Below, in pieces: positions 33,578-41,914 of a stretch of 64,000 bases of DNA. Within the stretch, counting starts at the first letter, position 1, and each line of letters opens with the position of its first letter. The DNA is from Clostridia bacterium. GTDB lineage: Bacteria > Bacillota > Clostridia > Oscillospirales > Acutalibacteraceae. The notes beneath the pieces are model-generated. The model saw nothing but the letters and a program-made list of their open reading frames with translations, made no database searches and had not been told where the DNA came from. The DNA lies in assembly GCA_017409265.1 (NCBI GenBank), contig JAFQSY010000039.1, positions 1 through 64,000 of the forward strand. The letters are read 5' to 3'. The translations under genes were made by a program, and so were the position numbers.

Positions 33578-34957
33578 TCAGTCAATTCTCGTGATTGTGT
33601 AAGTGAATGTGTTTTTCTTATCTGCTTCGCGCTTCTCAAAGAAAGCCTCTGCCTGTGTGGGGAATGCAATATAAGAAAGAACATCCTCTTCACTTGTTGC
33701 TTTGTCGCCGAGATAAGCCTTTGCTTCTTCCATGCCGGGCTCAAGAGTATCTGCAAATCTGCCTGTGAAGGGCTTTTCGTCGCCGAGAACGAGCTTCTGC
33801 AGCTCTTCGCTTACCTTGCCGGGAGCCTTGCCGTATTCTCCCTTGATATAGCTCTTGACTTCCTTGGAGATGTTCTTATATCTTTCGCCGGCAAGAACAT
33901 TGGCTGTTGCCTGAACGCCGACCATCTGGCTCATGGGTGTTACAAGGGGAGGATAGCCGAGGTCTTCGCGTACTCTGGGAGTTTCGAGAAGAACTTCATC
34001 GAGCTTATCGAGTTTGTTCTGTGCGGTGAGCTGCGCAACGAGGTTTGAAAGCATACCGCCGGGAATCTGATAAATGAGGGCATCGGTCTGTGTACCCATA
34101 ACAACGGGATTGAGAAGTCCGCTCTCAAGTGCCTTTGCACGGATGGGCTTGAAGAAATCGTTGATTTCCTTGCAAACGTTTTCGTCAACGTCAACATCAT
34201 AGCCGTACTGCTTGAGAGTGTAAACAAGAGTTTCTGTTGCAGGCTGTGAAGTACCGCCCGAGAAGCATGAGATAGCGGAGTCGATAACATCTGCACCTGC
34301 TTCAACGCACTTGAGAAGTGTCATGAAGCCTAGACCTGTTGTTGAGTGAGTGTGAACAACGATGGGAACTTTAACGTTAGCCTTGAGAGCCTTAGCAAGG
34401 TCATAACCCTCCTTGGGGCTCATGATGCCTGCCATATCCTTGATACAGATTGACTGAACGCCGAGAGCTTCAATCTCTTTTGCAAGCTTGACATAGCTTT
34501 CAAGGTTGTGGATGGGACTGATTGTGTAGCAGATTGTGCCTGATGCGTGAGCGCCGCACTTGAGGGTTTCGTCAACTGCAACCTCAATATTGCGAACATC
34601 GTTGAGTGCATCGAAAATTCTGATGATATCTATGCCGTTTTCAACGCTCTTTCTGATGAATGCGCGGACAACGTCATCGGGATAGTGCTTGTAGCCGAGA
34701 AGATTCTGACCGCGCAGAAGCATCTGGAGCTTGGTGTTGGGGCAAGCCTTTCTGATGTTGCGGAGTCTTTCCCAGGGATCTTCATTGAGGTAACGCAAGC
34801 ATGAATCAAAGGTTGCGCCGCCCCAGCATTCAAGTGAGTAATAGCCTGCCTTATCAAGCTTTTCAAGAACGGGCTTGAAATCTGAGAAAGGCATTCTTGT
34901 TGCGATAAGAGATTGGTTGGCGTCTCTGAGCACGGTTTCTGTGAAATTAACTTTCAT
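33578..34957 (-). CDS. oadA: Carboxyltransferase (oxaloacetate decarboxylase alpha-type)
   Basis: A 459-residue cytosolic subunit that moves the carboxyl group from a dicarboxylate, probably oxaloacetate, to biotin. Family features: TETVLRDANQSLIATRM (metal Asp), SLECWGGATFDSCLRYL, MLLRGQNLLGYKHY, IFDALNDVRN, SICIKDMAGIMSP with the carboxyltransferase Lys, and VVHTHSTTGL with metal His. The attached biotin domain found in many OadA proteins is absent because the carrier is a separate gene. A longer frame to 35080 runs into glyS; ATG 34957 after AAGGT is chosen. Pyruvate carboxylase-like use cannot be excluded, but the operon supports a sodium pump. Confidence 0.92.
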   Translation of the reverse strand: MKVNFTETVLRDANQSLIATRMPFSDFKPVLEKLDKAGYYSLECWGGATFDSCLRYLNEDPWERLRNIRKACPNTKLQMLLRGQNLLGYKHYPDDVVRAFIRKSVENGIDIIRIFDALNDVRNIEVAVDETLKCGAHASGTICYTISPIHNLESYVKLAKEIEALGVQSICIKDMAGIMSPKEGYDLAKALKANVKVPIVVHTHSTTGLGFMTLLKCVEAGADVIDSAISCFSGGTSQPATETLVYTLKQYGYDVDVDENVCKEINDFFKPIRAKALESGLLNPVVMGTQTDALIYQIPGGMLSNLVAQLTAQNKLDKLDEVLLETPRVREDLGYPPLVTPMSQMVGVQATANVLAGERYKNISKEVKSYIKGEYGKAPGKVSEELQKLVLGDEKPFTGRFADTLEPGMEEAKAYLGDKATSEEDVLSYIAFPTQAEAFFEKREADKKNTFTYTITRID

Positions 34958-35006
34958 AAAATACCTTGTTCCTTTCCATGATAAATAAGAATATTTTTGC
35001 CTGAAA

Positions 35007-36389
35007 TTAAAATTCAATGCGTGCAGCGATGTAATCTTCGAGAGCATCAATTGAAATTCTTTCCTGCTGCATTGTGTCACGGTCGCGGACTGTTACGCAG
35101 TTATCCTCGAGTGAATCAAAATCGAAAGTGATGCAGATGGGAGTTCCGATTTCGTCTTCGCGGCGGTAACGCTTGCCGATTGAGCCTGTTTCGTCAAAGT
35201 CAATCATGAACTTCTTCTGAAGTTTTTCATAAACTTTGAGAGCATCGGGTGAAAGCTTCTTTGAAAGAGGAAGAACTGCTGCCTTGAAGGGAGCAATTGC
35301 AGGATTTAAGTGAAGAACAACTCTTGTGTCATTCTTTTCTGCGTCAATAACCTCTTCGTCATAAGCTTCGCAGAGGAGAGCGAGAACCGTTCTGTCAAGA
35401 CCGTAGGTTGATTCTATGATAAAGGGAATGAACTTCTCGTTGGTTTCGGGGTCAAGATAATCCATCTTCTGACCGCTGTATTCCTGGTGTCTGGTAAGGT
35501 CAAAGTTTGTTCTGTTGTGGGTGCCGTTGACTTCGCCCCAGCCGAAGGGGAAGAGAAACTCAATATCGCAGGCAGCCTTTGCGTAGTGAGCAAGCTTTTC
35601 GTGGTCATGGTAACGGAGATTTTCAGCCTTGATGCCGAGATCCTGATAATATTTCATGCCGTATTCCTTGAAGTAATCGTAAAGCTCGCTGTCTGTGCCT
35701 TCCTTGCAGAATGTCTGGAACTCCATCTGTTCAAACTCGATTGTTCGGAAGGTGAAGTTACCGGGGGTGATTTCGTTTCTGAAAGCCTTGCCTATCTGAC
35801 CGATGCTGAACGGAAGCTTTGCTCTCATTGTTCTCTGAACGTTGAGATAGTTAACGTATTCACCCTGTGCATTTTCGGGGCGGAGATAAATGACATTCTT
35901 GCTGTCATTGGTAACGCCTCTGAAGGTCTGAAACATGAGGTTGAACTCTCTGATGTCGGTAAAGTCGTGTTTACCGCAATGGGGGCAGGGGATTGAGTTA
36001 GCCTTGATGTACTCAAACATTTCCTCTTTTGTCATGCCGTCTGCGTGTGCATCGGGGTTGAAATCGTCGATAAGATTGTCTGCTCTGTGGCGCTTTTTGC
36101 ATTCCTTACAGTCAAGAAGAGGGTCGGAGAAGCTTGCAACGTGGCCGCTTGCTTCCCATACTCTGGGATGCATGAGGATATCAGCATCTACCTCATAGCT
36201 GTTCTTTCTTTCCTGAATGAATCTTTTACGCCATGTGTCCTTGACGTTGTTTTTCATTCTTGCGCCGAGGGGACCGTAGTCCCATGTGTTTGCAAGACCG
36301 CCATAGATTTCGCTGCCTGCAAAGATGAAGCCTCTGCCCTTGCAGAGAGCAACAATTTTTTCCATTGTTTTGTCTGTGTTTTTCATCAT
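35007..36389 (-). CDS. glyS: Glycyl-tRNA synthetase (single chain)
   Basis: A 460-residue class II aminoacyl-tRNA synthetase of the alpha2 type. Motif-like stretches: GRGFIFAGSEIYGGLANTWDYGP at the N-terminus, RPENAQGEYVNY, FRNEITPGNFTFRTIEFEQMEF (motif 2), a zinc-binding CKECKK/CPHCG pair (about 95-145) and ESTYGLDRTVLALL (motif 3), then an anticodon-binding domain (about 365-460). ATG 36407 contains the GGGAG site of the next start, so ATG 36389 is preferred. It has its own promoter and is followed by the oad genes. Confidence 0.95.
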   Translation of the reverse strand: MMKNTDKTMEKIVALCKGRGFIFAGSEIYGGLANTWDYGPLGARMKNNVKDTWRKRFIQERKNSYEVDADILMHPRVWEASGHVASFSDPLLDCKECKKRHRADNLIDDFNPDAHADGMTKEEMFEYIKANSIPCPHCGKHDFTDIREFNLMFQTFRGVTNDSKNVIYLRPENAQGEYVNYLNVQRTMRAKLPFSIGQIGKAFRNEITPGNFTFRTIEFEQMEFQTFCKEGTDSELYDYFKEYGMKYYQDLGIKAENLRYHDHEKLAHYAKAACDIEFLFPFGWGEVNGTHNRTNFDLTRHQEYSGQKMDYLDPETNEKFIPFIIESTYGLDRTVLALLCEAYDEEVIDAEKNDTRVVLHLNPAIAPFKAAVLPLSKKLSPDALKVYEKLQKKFMIDFDETGSIGKRYRREDEIGTPICITFDFDSLEDNCVTVRDRDTMQQERISIDALEDYIAARIEF

Positions 36390-36426
36390 ATCCAAAACTC
36401 CCGCCATTATAATTTTTTACTCTGTT

Positions 36427-36456
36427 ATCATACCCTAAAATTGCCTTTAAAGTCAA
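36427..36456 (-). promoter_or_regulatory. Sigma-A promoter of glyS
   Basis: Minus strand TTGACT (36456-36451), 18-bp spacer, TATGAT (36432-36427), about 38 bp before the chosen glyS start. The short leader leaves no room for a T box. Confidence 0.75.
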
Positions 36457-36470
36457 TGATTACCGCAACT

Positions 36471-36499
36471 AAAAAAGACCGCGGAATGCGGTCTTTTTT
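36471..36499. terminator. Bidirectional terminator
   Basis: AAAAAAGACCGC, loop GGAAT, GCGGTCTTTTTT between the HTH-lipase gene and glyS, both leftward; ends the HTH-lipase transcript. Confidence 0.88.
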
Positions 36500-36546
36500 G
36501 GTGAAAAGTTATATATTATATACATTTATATCAATAAAAGTTGCGG

Positions 36547-38142
36547 TTATCTTTTCAGACTGTCAATCAGTTCAAAATGCTTAATGTAGAAATCCTGCGT
36601 TGCATCTGCTTCTGAGTTAAGTCCGATAACCTTGCCGTGGTCGCCGTCTTTGGTTTCTGCAACATTCCAGATTCCCTTCGGAAATTCTTCAATGTTTTCA
36701 AACGGTTCTGTGTATTCAGCGTAAGGCTCGTTGAAGGGATATCTTGCGGAAACAACACTTACAAGTCCGTCGTTTTCCTGCCAGGTTTCGTCAATTGCTA
36801 TTCCGCTGTCGGTTGTGCCCTTGTATGAGCCCATTGCAAGCGCAAAGGGTGAGAGAATAGGAAGGGTTGAAAGAGTCGGTACCTGACCTTTAAGAAATGC
36901 ACCTTCCTTGGTGGTGCTGTAAGAATATGAGAAATAATATACGTCTTCAACGGTCTGGATTGTTTCGTTAAGTTTTGCCGCACCGTCGGGCGTGAGATCA
37001 AAAGCGGCGTGATCGTTGCCTGCAGCGGTGATTTTGTCAATGGCGTTTTCGGCATCGCTGTTGCCTATTCCGAAATGGTCAAGCTTGAAATCATAAATGT
37101 TTTCGGCAGATGAAGCAATTCCCGCAACACCGAAGCAGAGAGTCATCAGCATATCCGTTGTGTCGCTTATTCCGACAAGTCCGCCGACGGAATTAAGAAC
37201 TTCTGTCAGCGATGAGCCGTTATGGGGAGCGCACAAAGCGGTTACGCTGTGCACCCAATTACCCTTGCCGCCTGCAAAAAGCGGAGATAAATTCTCGGGA
37301 GAAGCCGCTCTTTCATCTTCGCTGCCATATTCGAGAAGAGATGTCAGGAGTCTTACGGTTGCGCCGCCGAAGCTGTGACCGATAAGGTTGATTTTTACCC
37401 TCTGACCGCCGTTGATTTTTTCGCCCCAGTTTGCAACCAGAGGCTCGGTGTATTCTCTTCCGAAGCGTTCATGGTTATGCTCTTTTGAATGAGCCTCGCC
37501 GTAATCAACGGTTGTTCCCGTGAGCTGGGCATAAAGCTCGCAGGCTCTGTCCCACGTGCTTGAAACGGGGCCGACACTTGGCGCATGGACTTCGTAGCCT
37601 TGCTGCGTAAGATGTTCGGTAAGATTGCAAGCGGTAGCGCCCCAATACTGAACGGTGTCGTTAACGCCGTCACCCTCGCCCCAGCCACCGAGACCGTGAA
37701 CAAGAATATACGGATATTTGATTTTTCCGCCGTTGAGCTCCCACCATGCTTCGCGGATTCCGCCGTAATAAACAGGAACGGCAATTGCCGTAACCGCAAT
37801 GCAAAGAGCAAGAATCAATGCAATTATTTTAACAAATTTTTTGTTTGATTTTTTCTTCGGATTTTCAGGCGAGGGAGCATATTCATATACGGAAGCGGAG
37901 CTTGCGGGGTTTTCCGCCTCGGGGGTATTATGTATGGTTTCGGATATATCATCTTTCAGAAGATAATCCGTTGAAACTCCGAAAAGCTCACTCATGGCGA
38001 TTATTTTATCAGTATCGGGAAGTGCGCCGTCGGTTTCCCATTTTGAAACCGATTGGCGTGATACACCGAGAGCTTCTGCAAGTGTTTCCTGCGAAAGACC
38101 TTTTTCTTTTCTCAATTTTATGATTTTGTCTGAAATGCTCAT
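36547..38142 (-). CDS. XRE HTH - transmembrane - lipase fusion
   Basis: A 531-residue protein of unusual build. Residues 1-62 are a Cro/CI-type HTH (LSQETLAEALGVSRQSVSKWE). A low-complexity linker and KKKSNKK lead into one membrane helix (about 104-125). The rest (about 140-531) is an alpha/beta hydrolase like staphylococcal-type lipases: oxyanion-loop LVHGLGGWGEGDG, nucleophile elbow GHSFGG (Ser257), acid in ENDGLVSVVSA (Asp458) and His in DGDHGKVIG (His502), so the triad looks intact. By the positive-inside rule the HTH is cytosolic and the lipase outside. It might be a membrane-tethered regulator or an HTH-anchored enzyme. No frameshift or merged-gene junction is evident: the frame runs through. 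Confidence 0.87.
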   Translation of the reverse strand: MSISDKIIKLRKEKGLSQETLAEALGVSRQSVSKWETDGALPDTDKIIAMSELFGVSTDYLLKDDISETIHNTPEAENPASSASVYEYAPSPENPKKKSNKKFVKIIALILALCIAVTAIAVPVYYGGIREAWWELNGGKIKYPYILVHGLGGWGEGDGVNDTVQYWGATACNLTEHLTQQGYEVHAPSVGPVSSTWDRACELYAQLTGTTVDYGEAHSKEHNHERFGREYTEPLVANWGEKINGGQRVKINLIGHSFGGATVRLLTSLLEYGSEDERAASPENLSPLFAGGKGNWVHSVTALCAPHNGSSLTEVLNSVGGLVGISDTTDMLMTLCFGVAGIASSAENIYDFKLDHFGIGNSDAENAIDKITAAGNDHAAFDLTPDGAAKLNETIQTVEDVYYFSYSYSTTKEGAFLKGQVPTLSTLPILSPFALAMGSYKGTTDSGIAIDETWQENDGLVSVVSARYPFNEPYAEYTEPFENIEEFPKGIWNVAETKDGDHGKVIGLNSEADATQDFYIKHFELIDSLKR

Positions 38143-38320
38143 AAGATACCTCCTTTGTGATTCGTTAAGATTTTATCGTTTTTCCCTGCTGATTTCAACC
38201 AACTCGGGTGTGCATTTGATAAAATCCTTATGTAAACGCAGGTTTACAATGCCGGTGCAAATTAGAATTGATTATAAGTTAATAATAACATCTAATATGA
38301 TTTTAGTCAATAAAACAGAA

Positions 38321-38344
38321 AAAAGCACGCCGAAACGTGCTTTT
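38321..38344 (-). terminator. Terminator of mgtE
   Basis: AAAAGCACG, loop CCGAAA, CGTGCTTTT, immediately past the mgtE stop codon, with T-rich flanks on the minus strand. Confidence 0.8.
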
Positions 38345-38348
38345 AATA

Positions 38349-39713
38349 TCAGATGAGAAATGCTTTTGCAAGTCCGAAATATATAACGAGGGTTACTATG
38401 TCAACCAGAGTTGCAATCATCGGACCTGCCATTAGTGCGGGGTCGAGCTTAACGATTTTTGCAAAAATCGGCAGTGAACAGCCGATGAGCTTCGCAACAA
38501 CGATTGCACAGAACATTGCGAGCGAAACAACGAGAAACACTTCAAGAGTTCCGTCGGAGAAAAGATACATTCTTATGATGTTGGCAACGCCGAGAACAAG
38601 ACCGCAGATTGATGCAACACGCAGCTCCTTGAAAACGATTTTGAGATAATCCTTTATTTCAATTTCACCAACGGCAAGACCGCGGATGATAAGAGTCGAA
38701 ACCTGGCTGCCTGCGTTACCGCCAGTACCCATGAGCATTGGCATTGACGCTGTCAGGGCAACAAAGCCTGCGAGAAGTGTTTCGTAGCCCTCAATGATTT
38801 TACCTGTAAATGTACCCGAAATCATAAGAATCAGAAGCCAGAGTATTCTGTTGCGGGCAAGCTTGAATACGCCTGTTTTGAGGTATTCGTCGTCAGACGG
38901 AGCAAGCAAAGCCATTTTTTCAAAGTCCTCGGTGGTTTCTTCTTCGATAACGTCAACGATATCGTCAACCGTGATGATGCCGACAAGGCGGTTTTCGTTA
39001 TCGACAACGGGGACACTCAAAAGGTCATACTTTTTAACAACATCAACAACATATTCACGGTCATCAAGGGTGTTGACGGAAATAAGCTGTGCATCATCCT
39101 CCATAATGTCGCTGACAAGCGTGTTCTCATCACAGAGAAGAAGAGAGAGAAGCGGCACGCTGCCGAGGAGGTGATGCTGGCTGTCAATGCAGTAGCAGGT
39201 GTAGACGGTTTCTTTGTCTATGCCTGTTTTTCTTATTTTTTCAATTGCCTGTGCAGCGGTCAGGGATGTGCGCAGATGCACCATCTCGATGGTCATAAGG
39301 CTGCCTGCACAGTCCTCGGGATATTTGAGAAAGCGGTTGATAAGCTTTCTTGTTTCGGGGTCGGAATGCGCAAGAACTCTTGTTACAACGTTTGCGGGAA
39401 CTTCCTCAAGAAAGTCAACTGTATCATCAAGGAACATTTCGTCGAGAAGTCTTTCAAGCTCGGCATCGGTAATCATTCGGACTATATCTGCCTGCGTATC
39501 GGGCTCAAGATAAGAAAAGACTTCGGCTGAAATGTCTTTCGGCAGAATGCGAAAAACGGTAAGCCTGCTTTTATCTGTAAGCTCTTCCATAATCTGCGCC
39601 GTATCAACAACGTTCATTTCAGTAATGATTTCACGCAGAAATGATATTTCTCCTTTTGAAATATGCTCCTTGATCTGCTCAATAAGAGCTTCGTAAATTT
39701 CGTTTATTTCCAA
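38349..39713 (-). CDS. mgtE: Magnesium transporter MgtE
   Basis: A 454-residue Mg2+ channel. Cytosolic N-domain (about 1-125, superhelical repeats such as SYLEPDTQADIVRMI), two CBS domains (about 130-255, ending VGIITVDDIVDVIEEE) and a five-helix pore domain with PMLMGTGGNAGSQVSTLIIRG and DPALMAGPMIATLVDIV, which carries the ion-binding Asp. The longer ATG at 39737 includes the AAAGGAG site, so TTG 39713, 8 bp after it, is the likely start. A promoter and a long untranslated leader lie upstream. Confidence 0.93.
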   Translation of the reverse strand: MEINEIYEALIEQIKEHISKGEISFLREIITEMNVVDTAQIMEELTDKSRLTVFRILPKDISAEVFSYLEPDTQADIVRMITDAELERLLDEMFLDDTVDFLEEVPANVVTRVLAHSDPETRKLINRFLKYPEDCAGSLMTIEMVHLRTSLTAAQAIEKIRKTGIDKETVYTCYCIDSQHHLLGSVPLLSLLLCDENTLVSDIMEDDAQLISVNTLDDREYVVDVVKKYDLLSVPVVDNENRLVGIITVDDIVDVIEEETTEDFEKMALLAPSDDEYLKTGVFKLARNRILWLLILMISGTFTGKIIEGYETLLAGFVALTASMPMLMGTGGNAGSQVSTLIIRGLAVGEIEIKDYLKIVFKELRVASICGLVLGVANIIRMYLFSDGTLEVFLVVSLAMFCAIVVAKLIGCSLPIFAKIVKLDPALMAGPMIATLVDIVTLVIYFGLAKAFLI

Positions 39714-39897
39714 AAAAACATCTCCTTTGCGTAACACCGCAAAGAAGATGCATAAGTCAATATAAGCGATTTAAGGCTAAATCACTCTCGGTAACAGCTC
39801 CGTCAATGCGGCATATTTTTTTGAACTTCTACTTCGGGGGTTGGGTATATCGGAACTGCCCAAGATTTTCACCACTCTTTTTGAAAATTTTTTCTGC
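39714..39897 (-). promoter_or_regulatory. Long structured leader of mgtE
   Basis: From the promoter at 39904-39932 the mgtE transcript should carry about 184 untranslated nucleotides. On the minus strand these contain local hairpins: TTTTC/GAAAA near the start, TTGGG..CCCAA, GATTTA-GCCT-TAAATC, and a final TTTGCG-GTGTTA-CGCAAA whose 3' arm runs into the AAAGGAG ribosome binding site, so folding could hide it. I do not recognise the conserved ends of the M-box (ykoK) Mg2+ riboswitch, nor yybP-ykoY. A metal-sensing RNA is likely by position but unproven. Confidence 0.5.
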
Positions 39898-40145
39898 ATG
39901 TCTATGTTACACCTAAAAACGCATCAAGTCAAGCAAAATCTCAGAAAAATCCGAAATTCAAAAATATTTGACAAAAACAGAGAAAAACAGCGATTAGAGG
40001 GTAAAAACGGGCAAAAACGGGAGAAATCCTAGCATGAATTGCTGCGGATTTTCCGAAAAAGCCAACCTTTTCAGGTTAAGAATTTGCTGTGTTCCTCTTT
40101 AGGGTGAGAGGAGTTTTGAAATTCCTCTCGGAAAGGAGTGGTTGG
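39738..40145. other. Gap between mgtE and phage head module
   Basis: No open frame of note. It holds the mgtE leader and promoter (to 39932), an A-rich stretch with a TTGACA at 39968-39973 lacking a good -10, and a short AACCT/AGGTT hairpin at 40064-40077. No integrase, repressor or obvious att repeat is visible at this left edge of the phage-derived module. Confidence 0.6.
39904..39932 (-). promoter_or_regulatory. Sigma-A promoter of mgtE
   Basis: Minus strand TTGACT (39932-39927), 17-bp spacer, TAACAT (39909-39904), giving a transcript start near 39897. Confidence 0.75.
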
Positions 40146-40625
40146 TTGCCGAAAAAATTAACCGAAAAAGAAAAGCTGTTCTGCCTGTATTATGCGCAGG
40201 GCGGCGATGCAAGAGGCTGTGCGGCAAGGGCAGGCTTTTCCCTGACTCCGCAGCGAAGTGCGGCGAGGCTTCTTGCAAGGAACGAGGTCAGAGATGAGAT
40301 TGAAAAAATTGAAAAAGAGAGAAAAACGGCATATGCCGCCGAAAGAGGGCTTCACCGCCTTGCGTTCGGGTCAGTCACCGATGCTCTTAAGCTGATGTTT
40401 TGCGAGGAAACGATGAGTGCTGAAGAAATTGAAAAGCTTGATTTCTTTAATGTTTCCGAAATAAAGCGTCCCAAGGGCGGAGGGCTCGAAATCAAGTTCT
40501 TTGACAGACTCAAGGCTCTTGAACGGCTTGAAAAGCTTGTGCCATGCGCAGATAATCCGCAGAGCAGCTTTATTCAGGCTCTTTCGGAGGGTGCAAAAAT
40601 GCTTTCAAGGGAGGATGATGAGTGA
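40146..40625 (+). CDS. Phage terminase small subunit
   Basis: A 159-residue DNA-recognition subunit of a packaging motor. The N-terminus PKKLTEKEKLFCLYY and RGCAARAGFSLTPQRSAARLLARNEVRDEI form the helix-turn-helix region of TerS proteins of the XtmA/terminase_2 type; a coiled-coil (IEKIEKERK) and oligomerisation part follow. Start TTG 40146 is chosen because GAAAGGAG ends 7 bp upstream; longer frames read through this site. First gene of the head module; its stop overlaps the TerL start (GTGA). Confidence 0.85.
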   Translation: MPKKLTEKEKLFCLYYAQGGDARGCAARAGFSLTPQRSAARLLARNEVRDEIEKIEKERKTAYAAERGLHRLAFGSVTDALKLMFCEETMSAEEIEKLDFFNVSEIKRPKGGGLEIKFFDRLKALERLEKLVPCADNPQSSFIQALSEGAKMLSREDDE

Positions 40626-41914
40626 GCAAGTCCGATAAAAAGCAAGGTTTTGCTCCGTTTTCCGAAAAACAGATGAAAGCGCTGTGCTGGTGGCTGCCGC
40701 AAAGCCCGATGAGCGGATATGATGCAATAATCTGCGACGGTGCCGTTCGTTCGGGAAAAACACTTTGCATGTCCGTTTCATTTATAGCATGGGCATTTTC
40801 TGCTTTTTCTGACCGTTCCTTTGCTCTTTGCGGAAAAACGATTTCTTCTCTGCGCCGCAATGTTGTGACAGTTATTCTGCCTGTTTTGCGGGAGCTTGGT
40901 TTTGAATGCAACGAAAAGCATTCAAAAAACCTCATTGAGATTTCCTATGGCGGAGCAACAAATCGCTTCTATCTTTTCGGCGGCAAGGATGAGGGTTCTG
41001 CTGCTCTTATTCAGGGCATGACTCTTGCAGGTGTTCTTCTTGATGAAGTAACGCTGATGCCGCGTTCCTTTGTTGAGCAGGCGCTTGCAAGATGCTCCGT
41101 TGAGGGCTCGAAGCTCTGGTTTAACTGCAATCCCGAGTATCCCATGCATTGGTTCCATGAGGAATGGATAAAGAAAAGAGAAGAGAAAAACTGTTATTAT
41201 CTTCATTTCACCATGAAAGATAATCCGTCACTTACACCTGCTATTATCCGAAGATACGAAAAGCTTTATTCGGGCGCATTTTATGAGCGCTTCGTTCTTG
41301 GCAAATGGGTGGCGGCGCAGGGCTGTGTTTACCCGATGTTTTCGCAGGAAAAGCATGTGGTTCACCCTCCCGAATGCTTTGAGAAATACTATATTTCGTG
41401 CGATTACGGAACGGTGAACCCCTCGTCATTCGGCTTGTGGGGCGAAAACGGCGGAAAGTGGTACAGAATCAGAGAGTATTATTTTGATTCCCGTGCCGAG
41501 GGCAGGCAGAAAACCGACAGCGAGCATTATTCTTCGCTCTGTGAGCTTGCGGAAGGACTGCGGATTGAATCGGTCATTGTTGACCCGTCGGCGGCAAGCT
41601 TTATGGAATGCATAAGGCGTGACGGAAAATTCAAGGTTATTCCCGCAAAGAATGATGTCATTGACGGAATAAGACGGGTTTCCGACTGCCTGAAAGACGG
41701 GAAAATTCTCTTTTCATCCGAATGCAGGGCATCAATCAGGGAGTTTGGACTTTACAGATGGGAGAGCAGTTCATCAAAGGATGCTGTACGGAAAGAAAAT
41801 GACCACGCAATGGACGATATCCGTTATTTTGTTTCAACTGTTTTAACACAGGATGACGATATCGGATTCTTCGCCCTTGCAGCAGAAAGGAGGGGAAAAC
41901 ATGGGATTATTTAA
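40622..41914 (+). CDS. Phage terminase large subunit
   Basis: A 430-residue DNA packaging ATPase/nuclease. ATPase domain: Walker A-like DGAVRSGKT (about 41-49) and Walker B-like GVLLDEVTLM (about 138-147), then a coupling segment FNCNPEYPMHWF. Nuclease domain: ISCDYGTVNPSSFGLWG (first acidic residue), VIVDPSAAS and a late NDHAMDDIRY, so metal-binding Asp residues look intact. PBSX-type terminase. GTG start overlapping terS; its end overlaps the portal gene. Confidence 0.92.
   Translation: MSKSDKKQGFAPFSEKQMKALCWWLPQSPMSGYDAIICDGAVRSGKTLCMSVSFIAWAFSAFSDRSFALCGKTISSLRRNVVTVILPVLRELGFECNEKHSKNLIEISYGGATNRFYLFGGKDEGSAALIQGMTLAGVLLDEVTLMPRSFVEQALARCSVEGSKLWFNCNPEYPMHWFHEEWIKKREEKNCYYLHFTMKDNPSLTPAIIRRYEKLYSGAFYERFVLGKWVAAQGCVYPMFSQEKHVVHPPECFEKYYISCDYGTVNPSSFGLWGENGGKWYRIREYYFDSRAEGRQKTDSEHYSSLCELAEGLRIESVIVDPSAASFMECIRRDGKFKVIPAKNDVIDGIRRVSDCLKDGKILFSSECRASIREFGLYRWESSSSKDAVRKENDHAMDDIRYFVSTVLTQDDDIGFFALAAERRGKHGII

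Noticed and set aside
36390-36546. Possible T-box leader of glyS
   Set aside because: The promoter leaves only about 30 nt of leader and no T-box sequence (TGGNACCGCG type) is visible; the terminator belongs to the upstream gene.
39738-39900. M-box riboswitch upstream of mgtE
   Set aside because: The conserved GTTAGGTGAGGCTCC-like opening and GCTAAAGCTC-like closing were not found; kept only as an unclassified leader.
39968-39996. TTGACA as promoter of the phage head module
   Set aside because: The hexamer 17 bp downstream (CGATTA) is a poor -10 box; the module's promoter remains unidentified.
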